In this document: piece by piece, positions 15,549 to 22,605 of the stretch
Layout of the letters: the number at the start of each line of letters is the position of its first letter
Position numbering within the stretch: position 1 is the first letter of the stretch
DNA from: Verrucomicrobiia bacterium
GTDB taxonomy: Bacteria; Verrucomicrobiota; Verrucomicrobiia; JABWAM01
Assembly: GCA_013360985.1 (NCBI GenBank)
Contig: JABWAM010000008.1
Coordinates: 1-22,605 of the forward strand
DNA: 22,605 nucleotides
Direction: 5' to 3'
The notes under the pieces: model-generated
What the model saw: the letters and a program-made list of their open reading frames with translations, nothing else
Database searches by the model: none
What the model was told of the DNA's origin: nothing
Position numbers and translations under genes: made by a program

Positions 15549-17819
15549 ATGAATCGCCCGCTCCTCAAGCGTTTCCTCCTCGTCCTCGTCGTCCTCGCCC
15601 TCGGGCTTTGGCATCTCTGGCCGCCGCAAAAGACGATCACCCTCGGCCTCGATCTCAAGGGCGGCACCGCCTACACCCTCGAACTTGACCTGAGCAAACT
15701 CGAAAACTACCGCCACAAAGACGCGCTCGACAAGGCGATCGAAATCCTCCGCAAACGCCTCGATGCAACAGGCCTCGGCGAAGTGGCGATTCAACCCTCC
15801 GGCGAAAATCGAGTCATCGTTCAGGTGCCGGGCCTCGATCCCTCGAAAAAGGCGAGCACTCGCTCCCAACTCGAACGCGTCGCCAAGCTCGAGCTCCGCC
15901 TCGTTCACCCCAGGAACCAGGAGGAGCTCGCCCGCATGCAGACCACGCGCGGCGCGCCGCCGCCGGGCTACGCGCTCTCCACGCTCACCTCGAAACATCC
16001 CGGCCAAGCCGAGACGGAAGAGAAAGTCCTCGTCAAGATCGTGCCCGAGCTCACCGGCAAACACCTCACCCGCGCCGCCGCGATGAACGGCCCGGGCGGC
16101 TACGAAGTCGCTTTCGAGTTGAACAGCGCCGGCGCGGAGATCTTCCGTCGCGTGACTCGGGCGAACATCGGCAACCGCCTGGCCATCGTCCTCGACAACA
16201 AGCTCATCTCCGCCCCCGTCATCCAGAGCGAAATCGGCGGCCGCGGCCAGATCACCGGCGACTTCGATTACCGCGAGGCTATGGACCTCGCCAACTCCCT
16301 GGAGAACCCTCTCGAGACGCCCCTCAAGGTCGTCGAGGAACGCAGCGTGGACCCCTCGCTCGGCAAAGACTCCGTGACCAGCGGGATCCGCGCCGGCATC
16401 GCCGGGCTGGTCGCCGTCGTGATCTTCATGACGGTCTACTACCTCCGCGCCGGGCTCATCGCCAACTTCGCTCTCTGCGTCAATATCCTCCTCCTCCTCA
16501 GCGTGCTGGCGATCTTCAAGTTCACGCTCACCCTGCCGGGCGTCGCGGGAATTATCCTAACCGTCGGCATCGCCGTGGACGCCAACGTGCTCATCTTCGA
16601 ACGCATCCGCGAGGAACTCCGCAAGGGGAAAGCCCTCGCGAGCGCGGTGGACGCCGGCTTCAACCGCGCCTTCGGCACGATCATTGACGCGAACATGACC
16701 ACGCTGATCACCGCGCTCGTGCTCTCCTGGCTCGGGACCGGACCCGTACAAGGCTTCGGCTACACCCTGAGCGCGGGCGTGGTCACCAGCGTCTTTTCCG
16801 CCGTCGTCATCTCCCGTCTCATCATGGACGCATGGCTCCGTTGGGCGAAACCGACCAAGCTCGCCATGCTCTCCATGGTCGCCCAGACCCGGATCAATTT
16901 CCTCGGCTTCAAATGGCCCGCATGGCTTCTCTCCGGAGCAATCATCCTCGGCGGCGCGTTCCTCGCCGTAAAGAAAGGGAACGCCATCTACGGCGTGGAT
17001 TTTACGGGCGGCGATTCGTTGACTCTCCGTTTCTCCCAGCGCGTGGATCCCTCGGCCCTCCGCCGCGCGCTCGACAGCGCGGGATTCCACGAAGCCTTCA
17101 TCCAATACCAACGCGAAGTCCAGGGGAGCGGCGAAGCGCTCGTCGTGCGCGTGCCCTACGAACAGGGCGACCGCGCCCAAAAAGCCCTCGCGGACGCATT
17201 CCCCGATGCGGGCATCGCCACCGTCAAACTCGACAAGGTCGGCGGCATGGTCGGGAAAGAACTCCAGCACAAGGCGCTCCTCGGCCTGGGCGTCGCCTCA
17301 ATCGGCATCCTGATCTACATCACCGCGCGCTTCGAGTTCGCCTACGCCGTGGGCGCGGTCGTCGCGCTTCTCCACGACGCAGCGATCTGCCTGGCGCTCT
17401 TCTTCTTCACCGACCGCCAGCTCTCGCTCACGGCCATCGGCGCGCTCCTCACCATCGCCGGTTACTCCCTCAACGACACCGTGGTTATCTTCGACCGCAT
17501 CCGGGAAGAGTTTCGCCTGCGCGGGCAGCAGATGACTTTCGCCGAACTGATCAACCTTAGCGTCAACGAGACCCTCAGCCGCACCCTGCTCACCTCGCTC
17601 ACCACCCTCATCGCCGCCGTCTCGCTCTACGTCTTTGGAGGCGGCGTAATCAACGACTTCGCCTTCATCCTCGTGGTCGGCGTCATCACGGGGACCTACT
17701 CCTCCGTGTTCATCGCAAGCTCCTTCCTGCTCCTCTGGCATCCCTCGAAGCTCGCCCCGCGCGAGACGGCGCGGGCGCCCGCCAAACCGGGGATGGAACG
17801 CGAAGCTCCCGCCCGATAA
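15549..17819 (+). CDS. secDF: Fused protein translocase subunit SecDF
   Basis: SecDF uses the proton gradient to help pull exported proteins across the inner membrane. The 756-residue product is SecD (about 1-450) joined to SecF (about 455-740). The SecD half has GLDLKGG (33-39), a periplasmic P1 region, and VDANVLIFERIREE starting at 343. The SecF half has GVDFTGG (482-488) and LNDTVVIFDRIREEF around 641-655. Six membrane helices per half are expected. The C-terminal tail is basic and Pro/Ala-rich. The ATG is preceded by a pyrimidine-rich leader without a Shine-Dalgarno sequence. The related yajC is about 7.7 kb upstream, so the usual yajC-secDF unit is split. A hairpin 35 bp after the stop may end the transcript. 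Confidence 0.96.
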   Translation: MNRPLLKRFLLVLVVLALGLWHLWPPQKTITLGLDLKGGTAYTLELDLSKLENYRHKDALDKAIEILRKRLDATGLGEVAIQPSGENRVIVQVPGLDPSKKASTRSQLERVAKLELRLVHPRNQEELARMQTTRGAPPPGYALSTLTSKHPGQAETEEKVLVKIVPELTGKHLTRAAAMNGPGGYEVAFELNSAGAEIFRRVTRANIGNRLAIVLDNKLISAPVIQSEIGGRGQITGDFDYREAMDLANSLENPLETPLKVVEERSVDPSLGKDSVTSGIRAGIAGLVAVVIFMTVYYLRAGLIANFALCVNILLLLSVLAIFKFTLTLPGVAGIILTVGIAVDANVLIFERIREELRKGKALASAVDAGFNRAFGTIIDANMTTLITALVLSWLGTGPVQGFGYTLSAGVVTSVFSAVVISRLIMDAWLRWAKPTKLAMLSMVAQTRINFLGFKWPAWLLSGAIILGGAFLAVKKGNAIYGVDFTGGDSLTLRFSQRVDPSALRRALDSAGFHEAFIQYQREVQGSGEALVVRVPYEQGDRAQKALADAFPDAGIATVKLDKVGGMVGKELQHKALLGLGVASIGILIYITARFEFAYAVGAVVALLHDAAICLALFFFTDRQLSLTAIGALLTIAGYSLNDTVVIFDRIREEFRLRGQQMTFAELINLSVNETLSRTLLTSLTTLIAAVSLYVFGGGVINDFAFILVVGVITGTYSSVFIASSFLLLWHPSKLAPRETARAPAKPGMEREAPAR

Positions 17820-17853
17820 ACGATGTTCCGCCGCGTCCGACCAGACGTCGCGC

Positions 17854-17882
17854 CGTCGCGTCAGCCTCCGGGAGACGCGACG
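17854..17882 (+). terminator. Candidate hairpin terminator after secDF
   Basis: A perfect 9-bp stem, CGTCGCGTC (17854-17862) with GACGCGACG (17874-17882), and an 11-base loop lie 35 bp after the secDF stop. The next T-run (TTTTT) is over 30 bases away at 17916-17920, behind a smaller GCGT/ACGC stem. It could be a terminator or only an RNA-stabilising structure. Confidence 0.4.
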
Positions 17883-17982
17883 CGACCCGAAGAACGCGCC
17901 CGCGTGCGCCAACGCTTTTTCCACCCCGCCTAGATCGCTCCGCGCATTTCGCACCCCGACACCTCGCCCGCTCCTGTTCGCC

Positions 17983-18672
17983 ATGCGCATCCTCGTCGTC
18001 GAAGACCAGCGCAAAACTGCCGGGTTCATCCGCAAGGGACTCGCCGAGCATGGCCATGCCGTGGACTTGGCGGGCAACGGACGCGACGCCGAATCCCTGG
18101 CCCGCGCCACCGATTACGACCTCATCCTCCTTGATGTCCTGCTGCCGGGGCAGGACGGCTTCGAGGTTTGCCGCAACCTGCGCCGCCTCAAAGTGACCGC
18201 GCCGATCCTCATGCTCACCGCCCTTTCTTCCACCGAAGACAAGGTGCGCGGACTGGACAGCGGCGCCGACGACTATCTCGCGAAACCCTTCGCGTTCGAC
18301 GAGCTCCTCGCGCGCGTCCGCGCGCTCGGCCGCCGCCCTCGGGGAACGAACCCGCGCCTCAAGGTCGCCGACCTCGAACTCGATCCCGCGACCCGCAAGG
18401 TCGTCCGCGCGGGAAAACCGATCGCGCTCACCGCGCGCGAGTTCGCCCTGCTCGAGTTCCTCATGCAGAGGGCGGGCCAGGTGGTCACCCGCACCGCGAT
18501 CGCCGAACGCGTCTGGGATATCCACTTCGACTCGGAGAGCAACGTGATTGACGTTTACGTGAACTTTTTGCGCAAAAAAGTGGATCGCGAATTTGCGTTT
18601 CCTCTCATCCACACCGTCGTCGGCGCCGGCTATGTCCTCAAGGATACGCGCGGGGAGAAGGGCTACCGATAA
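17983..18672 (+). CDS. OmpR/PhoB-family DNA-binding response regulator
   Basis: This is the output half of a two-component system. The 229-residue product has a receiver domain (1-115) with the acidic residue D8, phospho-acceptor D51 in LILLDVLLPG, T79 and K101 in AKPF, all in the usual places. A winged-helix DNA-binding domain follows (about 128-222; LTAREFALLEFL, SNVIDVYVNFLRKKVD, TVVGAGYVL). The domain pairing resembles the CusR/CopR group, often tied to metal or envelope stress, but the target is not shown by sequence. No histidine kinase is encoded in the window; the next gene is kamA, 150 bp downstream behind its own likely promoter. The ATG is where the receiver domain begins; no ribosome site is seen. 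Confidence 0.93.
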   Translation: MRILVVEDQRKTAGFIRKGLAEHGHAVDLAGNGRDAESLARATDYDLILLDVLLPGQDGFEVCRNLRRLKVTAPILMLTALSSTEDKVRGLDSGADDYLAKPFAFDELLARVRALGRRPRGTNPRLKVADLELDPATRKVVRAGKPIALTAREFALLEFLMQRAGQVVTRTAIAERVWDIHFDSESNVIDVYVNFLRKKVDREFAFPLIHTVVGAGYVLKDTRGEKGYR

Positions 18673-18711
18673 AACTCTGGCCCCGCGGTTCCGTTCCGTT
18701 TTTGAGGGGAA

Positions 18712-18751
18712 CCTCGCTGCGGCCCATGCTCCGATGCCCTGCGCAGCGAGG
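18712..18751. promoter_or_regulatory. Perfect 10-bp inverted repeat upstream of kamA
   Basis: CCTCGCTGCG (18712-18721) and CGCAGCGAGG (18742-18751) are exact inverted copies separated by 20 bases. The site lies 39 bp after the response-regulator stop and 26 bp before the candidate kamA -35 box. It could be a terminator stem (no T-run follows) or an operator for kamA. Confidence 0.5.
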
Positions 18752-18777
18752 CGATCGGGACCCCCGAGGCGTCTTAT

Positions 18778-18805
18778 TTGACTTCGCCGAACCGTGCGCC
18801 ATAGT
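18778..18805 (+). promoter_or_regulatory. Candidate sigma-70-type promoter of kamA
   Basis: TTGACT (18778-18783) and CATAGT (18800-18805) are 16 bp apart, matching consensus at five and four of six bases. Transcription would start around 18812, leaving a leader of about 11 bases before the kamA ATG. This agrees with the absence of a Shine-Dalgarno sequence there. Confidence 0.4.
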
Positions 18806-18822
18806 TTTCCACTTCAAATCCG

Positions 18823-20028
18823 ATGAGCAACGACGATCCTGGGGGCCCGACGCGCGGCCGCGCGCGCTTCCGGCCCGCCCCGCGCAACGATTGGCCGGAC
18901 GTTCCGGAAGCCCAATGGAACGACTGGCGCTGGCAGATCAAACATCGGCTGGCTTCGCTTGCGGACCTCGAGTCGCGCATGCGGCTGACCGCCTCCGAAC
19001 GCGCGGGCATTCTCTTCTCCGCGCACAAGCTCTCCCTAGGCATCACCCCGCACTTCTTTTCCCTCATCGAGAAGGACAACCTCGCCTGCCCGATCCGCCG
19101 ACAAGTCATCCCCGTCATTGACGAAAGCCGGACCGACGACGCCGAAATGAGCGATCCCGTCGGCGAAGACTCCGCCTCGCCCGTGCCGGGGCTCGTCCAT
19201 CGTTATCCGGACCGGGTGCTCCTCTTGGTGACCGACCGCTGCGCCGCCTACTGCCGCTATTGCACGCGAAGCCGGCTCGTCAGCGGCGCGGGCGGCTACG
19301 ATTTTCATCCCGACCTCGAACACGCCCTCGCCTATCTGCGCGCGCATACCGAGGTGCGCGACGTCCTCCTCTCGGGCGGCGATCCGCTCCTCCTCAGCGA
19401 CGACAAGCTCGATCATCTGTTGGGCGCCCTGCGGGCGATTCCCCACCTCGAATTTCTGCGCATCGGCTCGCGCATCCCGATTTTTCTGCCGCAACGCATC
19501 ACGCCCGCGCTCTGCGCGATCCTCCGCAAACATCACCCTCTTTGGATGAGCGTTCACGCCAATCACCCGCGCGAGATCACAACTGAAGTTCGCGACGCGC
19601 TCGGGCGCCTCAGCGACGCCGGTGTGCCGCTCGGCAACCAGAGCGTCCTGCTCTCGGGAGTGAACGATTCGGTCGAGGTCATGCGCGAGCTGACGCACAA
19701 GCTTCTCCTCTGCCGGGTGCGGCCCTACTACCTCTACCAGTGCGACCTCATCCAAGGCTCGCGCCACCTGAGAACCCCGATCTCGCGCGGCATCGAAATC
19801 ATCGAGGGCCTCCGGGGGCACACCAGCGGCTACGCGATCCCGCAATTCGTCGTGGACGCCCCCGGCGGCGGCGGGAAGGTGCCGATCAACCCCGAGTACA
19901 TCATTTACCGCGACGCGGAACGCGTCGTCTTTCGGAATTTCCAGGGCCGCGTCTTCGAGTATCCCGACCCTGGGAAAAACGGGGCGCCGCGCGCGCTCCC
20001 CGAAGCCGCTCCGGTCGCCGGAGGCTGA
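18823..20028 (+). CDS. kamA: Lysine 2,3-aminomutase (radical SAM, PLP)
   Basis: KamA converts L-lysine to L-beta-lysine with an iron-sulfur cluster, S-adenosylmethionine and PLP. The 401-residue product has the radical-SAM motif C140-x3-C144-x2-C147 (CAAYCRYC), SGGDPLLL (184-191), the substrate-holding aspartates D308 (YQCDLI) and D345 (VVDAPGGGG), and the PLP lysine K352. All of these sit exactly 15 residues after their counterparts in the Clostridium subterminale enzyme (C125/129/132, D293, D330, K337), so this is a true lysine enzyme in alignment. The product could feed beta-lysine osmolyte synthesis or lysine fermentation. The acetyltransferase AblB and the EF-P ligase EpmA are not in the window. 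A shorter EpmB-type role in EF-P modification cannot be excluded. Confidence 0.93.
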   Translation: MSNDDPGGPTRGRARFRPAPRNDWPDVPEAQWNDWRWQIKHRLASLADLESRMRLTASERAGILFSAHKLSLGITPHFFSLIEKDNLACPIRRQVIPVIDESRTDDAEMSDPVGEDSASPVPGLVHRYPDRVLLLVTDRCAAYCRYCTRSRLVSGAGGYDFHPDLEHALAYLRAHTEVRDVLLSGGDPLLLSDDKLDHLLGALRAIPHLEFLRIGSRIPIFLPQRITPALCAILRKHHPLWMSVHANHPREITTEVRDALGRLSDAGVPLGNQSVLLSGVNDSVEVMRELTHKLLLCRVRPYYLYQCDLIQGSRHLRTPISRGIEIIEGLRGHTSGYAIPQFVVDAPGGGGKVPINPEYIIYRDAERVVFRNFQGRVFEYPDPGKNGAPRALPEAAPVAGG

Positions 20029-20125
20029 GCGGCGGGCGCGGGGTTCCGGAAACCGTCGCCCTCGATCATCCGTCGGGAAACGCTTCGCGCTTGCCGAAAC
20101 TTTTCCCTCGGGGTAAGAGCGCAGG

Positions 20126-21100
20126 GTGAAGGTGGTCTTTTACGGCTCGGCGGATTTCGCCTGTCCGGCGCTGCGCGCGCTGGTGGAACACCCCTCGTTC
20201 GACGTCGTCGGAGTGATCACGCAGCCGGATCGCCCCCGGGGCCGTCAGGGCAAACTGACGCCGACCCCGGTCAAACTCCTCGCGCTGAAGCTGCACTGCA
20301 AAGTGCTCCAGCCCTCCTCGCTCCACTCGCCCGCGTTTCTCGCCCAGCTCCGCTATCTGCACCCCGACGTGAGCGTAGTCGCCGCCTACGGAAAAATCCT
20401 GCCGCGCGCCGCGCTCGATCTCCCGCGCTTCGGCAGCCTCAACATCCACGGCTCGCTCCTCCCGAAGTTCCGCGGCGCGGCGCCGATCCAGCGCGCAATC
20501 ATGGAGGGTTGCGACGAAACGGGTGTCACCATCATGCGGATGGACGAAGGGTTGGACACCGGCGATCTCCTCCTCCAGCAAAGCACCCATATCCGCGATT
20601 CGGACACCGTCGCCACCTTGCACGACCGCCTCGCGGAAATCGGCGCCACGCTGCTCGTGGACGCCCTGCGCCTCCTCGCGCAGGGAAAGGCCGTTTTTCG
20701 GCCGCAGCCCGAGGGCGGCGCGACGCACGCGCCCAAGATCACGCGCGACGACGAATGGATCGAGTGGGAAACGAGCAAGCGCCGGGTCTGGAATCATATC
20801 CGCGCCCTGACGCCGGGCCCAGGAGCCTGCACTTGGCTCATCACGGAGAAAGGACCGAAGTCCGTCAAAATCCTCGCCGCCGATTTCGAACGCTTCGTGC
20901 AGGGCGCGCCGGGGGAGATCATCAAGCTGGACGGCGACGGCATCCACGTCGCCTCTCCCCGCGGAGCGGTGATCATCAAGGAACTTCAAGCCGAAGGAAA
21001 ACGGCGGATGCTCGCCGCGGAATTCCTTCGCGGGTTCCCCCTCCGGGTCGGGCAGAAATTCGTCAGCCGTCTCCCTGAAGCGACGGAGCGCGAGAAATAA
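20126..21100 (+). CDS. fmt: Methionyl-tRNA formyltransferase
   Basis: Fmt formylates initiator Met-tRNA using 10-formyltetrahydrofolate. The 324-residue product has an N-terminal formyltransferase domain with FYGSADFACPAL (5-16), ITQPDRPRGRQGKLTPTPVK, and the active-site set N106, H108 (LNIHGSLLPKFRGAAPIQ) and D144 (DTGD), at the same numbers as in E. coli Fmt. The C-terminal tRNA-binding domain follows from about 210. The start is GTG; no in-frame ATG exists before the conserved residues, and a weak AAGAG lies upstream. The def gene that often sits beside fmt is absent here. It is 97 bp after kamA. After the stop, repeat copy C begins within about 115 bp. Confidence 0.96.
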   Translation: MKVVFYGSADFACPALRALVEHPSFDVVGVITQPDRPRGRQGKLTPTPVKLLALKLHCKVLQPSSLHSPAFLAQLRYLHPDVSVVAAYGKILPRAALDLPRFGSLNIHGSLLPKFRGAAPIQRAIMEGCDETGVTIMRMDEGLDTGDLLLQQSTHIRDSDTVATLHDRLAEIGATLLVDALRLLAQGKAVFRPQPEGGATHAPKITRDDEWIEWETSKRRVWNHIRALTPGPGACTWLITEKGPKSVKILAADFERFVQGAPGEIIKLDGDGIHVASPRGAVIIKELQAEGKRRMLAAEFLRGFPLRVGQKFVSRLPEATEREK

Positions 21101-21214
21101 ACCCGCATCGGCCGTCCGACGATCCGACCGTTACCCGGACGCCACGCTCCCTTCGCCGCCCTCCTCGTCTGCCCGATCTCGAGGAATGCCCCTCAGACGC
21201 GGGGCGGAATCTTT

Positions 21215-21516
21215 CCCAAATCCTCGCGTAAGGCGTAGGAAAACTCATCCTCGACCGAGAAATGCGGAACGTTTTCACAACGTTTTGCGTTGAAGCTGCC
21301 GCAGCAACGCCGCCGCCGGCGGCGCCCGCCCCCGCTTCGCGGCCACGCGGATTTTTCCCAAGCACGGACGGTGGAATGGGAGGGTGAGGCCGCCGGCCGA
21401 GCCGTCGCCCCCTTCTCATGGGAAGTCTGGATTCTCGGTATGATCCATCCCTCCGTTCCTCGATGAATGATGATGAATGGATCTCTCTGAAAACGAAGTT
21501 TATCCGTGGATTTGGG
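21215..21516 (+). repeat. Dispersed inverted-end repeat, copy C (302 bp, MITE-like)
   Basis: The left end CCCAAATCCTCGCGTAA and the right end TTATCCGTGGATTTGGG match as inverted repeats at 14 of 17 positions; one or two further bases (TT/AA) extend the match. The flanks AATCTTT (21208-21214) and AATCCTT (21517-21523) could be a worn 7-bp target duplication. The core GGCCGCCGGCCGAGCCGT is at 21388-21405. It shares its left two-thirds with copy A and its ends and core with copy B. It lies in the 460-bp spacer between fmt and the hydrolase gene. Its last 40 bases form an open frame with the hydrolase gene. Confidence 0.82.
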
Positions 21517-21560
21517 AATCCTTCTTGAAGAAACGCGGCGGAATGCGCCCTAATGAAAGC

Positions 21561-22472
21561 ATGTCGCGCCATCTCAAGGTCGCATCGCTCCTGTTCACCC
21601 AAGCCCATCTCTCCGGCGAACCCAATGCCCGCGAAGCCGTTCTCCGAGGAACGCGCGAAAGCCTGAACAGCGTGGCGGGGCTCGGACTCGATCTCGTCGT
21701 CACTTCGGAAAGCATCGAGGCCCTGGCCCAAAACGTGGAACAGGCCGAAGACCCCGCGCGCCCCGGGTCGCTCCTCCAAACCTACATGGAGTTCGCCGCC
21801 AGGGAACGCTGTCACGTCGCGGGTTCCGTCAAACTGCGCGTCGGCGGACGCGTTCACAACTCGGCGGCCTTCATCAGCCCGAAAGGCGACTTCCTCGGCG
21901 CCTATCACAAGACCTACCTGACCTCGAGCGAGATCCAAGAAGGTCTCACGCCAGGAAAAGGCCCGGTGATCGTGGATGCCTCCTGGGGTCGCCTCGGAGG
22001 CGCGATCTGTTTCGATCTCAACTTCGACGAACTGCGCCTCGGATACGCCGCCCTCCGGCCGGACCTGATCGTCTTCCCCAGCATGTACCACGGCGGTTTC
22101 ATGCAGAAAATCTGGGCCTACTCCTGCCGCGCCTTTTTCGTCTCCGCGCTCTACTTCGAAGGAGGAGGCATCCTCGACCCTCTCGGAGAACCTCTGGCGC
22201 TCACCGATTGCTACAACTTCGCAGCCATCGCGCGGATCAATCTCGACCGCGCCGTCCTCCACCTCGATTTCAACCGCGCCAAATTCCCCGAAATCCTGCG
22301 CAAATATCGCGAGGAGGTGCGCATCGTAATTCCGCCCAATCTGGCGCCCGCGATTCTCTACAGCGAATCGGAAAAACGTTCGGCGATGGATATCGTCCGC
22401 GAATTCGACCTGAAACTTCTCGACCATTACTTCGAAGAATCGGCCGCGGCAAACGCGCGCGCGCGCGCCTGA
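21561..22472 (+). CDS. Carbon-nitrogen hydrolase (nitrilase superfamily), substrate unknown
   Basis: Members cut non-peptide C-N bonds in amides, nitriles or carbamoyl compounds. The 303-residue product has the Glu-Lys-Cys triad in family order: E50 (VVTSESIEA), K117 (YHKTYL) and C150 (GGAICFDLNFDEL). The fold spans nearly the whole protein; no signal peptide or extra domain is seen. I cannot name the subfamily or substrate. The ATG at 21561 is preferred because family-like sequence starts just after it, but an ATG at 21543 and one at 21477 are in frame. The longest version would take its first 13 residues from repeat copy C. No clear ribosome site marks any of them. The last codons are a CG-dinucleotide run encoding ARARA. 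Confidence 0.85.
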   Translation: MSRHLKVASLLFTQAHLSGEPNAREAVLRGTRESLNSVAGLGLDLVVTSESIEALAQNVEQAEDPARPGSLLQTYMEFAARERCHVAGSVKLRVGGRVHNSAAFISPKGDFLGAYHKTYLTSSEIQEGLTPGKGPVIVDASWGRLGGAICFDLNFDELRLGYAALRPDLIVFPSMYHGGFMQKIWAYSCRAFFVSALYFEGGGILDPLGEPLALTDCYNFAAIARINLDRAVLHLDFNRAKFPEILRKYREEVRIVIPPNLAPAILYSESEKRSAMDIVREFDLKLLDHYFEESAAANARARA

Positions 22473-22605
22473 TTCGGAGTCTCGCTCGGAATCGGCGAGG
22501 CCGCGGACCGACGCTCCTTTTTCTCCGGGTTTTTGCCCGCGCGTAAAGCGGCGGCCGCGCCCATCGCTCCGACGCGAAAGACCAACCCACCGTTTCCTTT
22601 TCCCC

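Noticed and set aside
21188..21205. GCCCC/GGGGC hairpin after fmt as a terminator
   Set aside because: Only five base pairs with an eight-base loop and only a TTT nearby; too weak in this GC-rich DNA.
22484..22530. Small hairpins and T-runs after the hydrolase gene as terminators
   Set aside because: The CTCGC/GCGAG stem is separated from the T-run by about 15 bases and the CGGG/CCCG stem encloses the Ts; neither has the usual arrangement.
1..22605. tRNA genes, rRNA, CRISPR arrays, riboswitches, transposases or phage genes
   Set aside because: I looked in all spacers for tRNA T-arm sequences, regularly spaced repeats and recognisable riboswitch cores and found none; every long gene has a housekeeping or metabolic assignment.

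Overview
The window is a compact, GC-rich bacterial chromosomal segment with no rRNA, tRNA, CRISPR array, phage gene or transposase that I could find. Lipopolysaccharide (KdsD) and peptidoglycan-recycling (NagZ) genes point to a Gram-negative cell. A fused SecDF, a short glutamyl-tRNA synthetase lacking the usual Cys-rich insert, and mostly Shine-Dalgarno-free, pyrimidine-rich leaders fit a Verrucomicrobiota-like (PVC) bacterium. That assignment is an inference from recall of family features, not a demonstrated placement.

Layout. 1-203: end of a dispersed repeat (copy A), running off the left edge. 231-4146, minus strand: kdsD, hisI, nagZ, hisC read as one loose cluster (Kdo precursor, histidine, muropeptide recycling, histidine). 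4236-7809, plus strand: a P1B-4-type heavy-metal ATPase, tgt and yajC. 7909-13607, minus strand: corrinoid protein, Ctp/Prc-type protease, then the overlapping pair pfkA-alr; repeat copy B lies between the protease and pfkA. 13995-22472, plus strand: gltX, a fused secDF, an OmpR-type response regulator, lysine 2,3-aminomutase (kamA), fmt, and a nitrilase-family hydrolase; repeat copy C lies between fmt and the hydrolase. The familiar tgt-yajC-secD-secF order is split here: yajC and secDF are separated by about 7.7 kb of mostly opposite-strand genes.

Most genes are recognisable housekeeping enzymes with intact catalytic residues; KdsD, KamA and Fmt align with their reference enzymes without gaps at the key residues. 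The most unusual signal is a family of short non-coding repeats with matching inverted ends (CCCAAATCC...GGATTTGGG), present three times in 22.6 kb, in both orientations, all intergenic. They look like a miniature inverted-repeat element (MITE-like) with a conserved GC-rich core and possible 6-7 bp target duplications. Copy C also supplies the upstream part of a longer reading frame for the hydrolase, which makes its start ambiguous. Secondary points of interest are the mixed donor-site signature in PfkA (Gly at the E. coli 104 position, Lys at 124), an orphan corrinoid protein, and a perfect 10-bp inverted repeat ahead of kamA.
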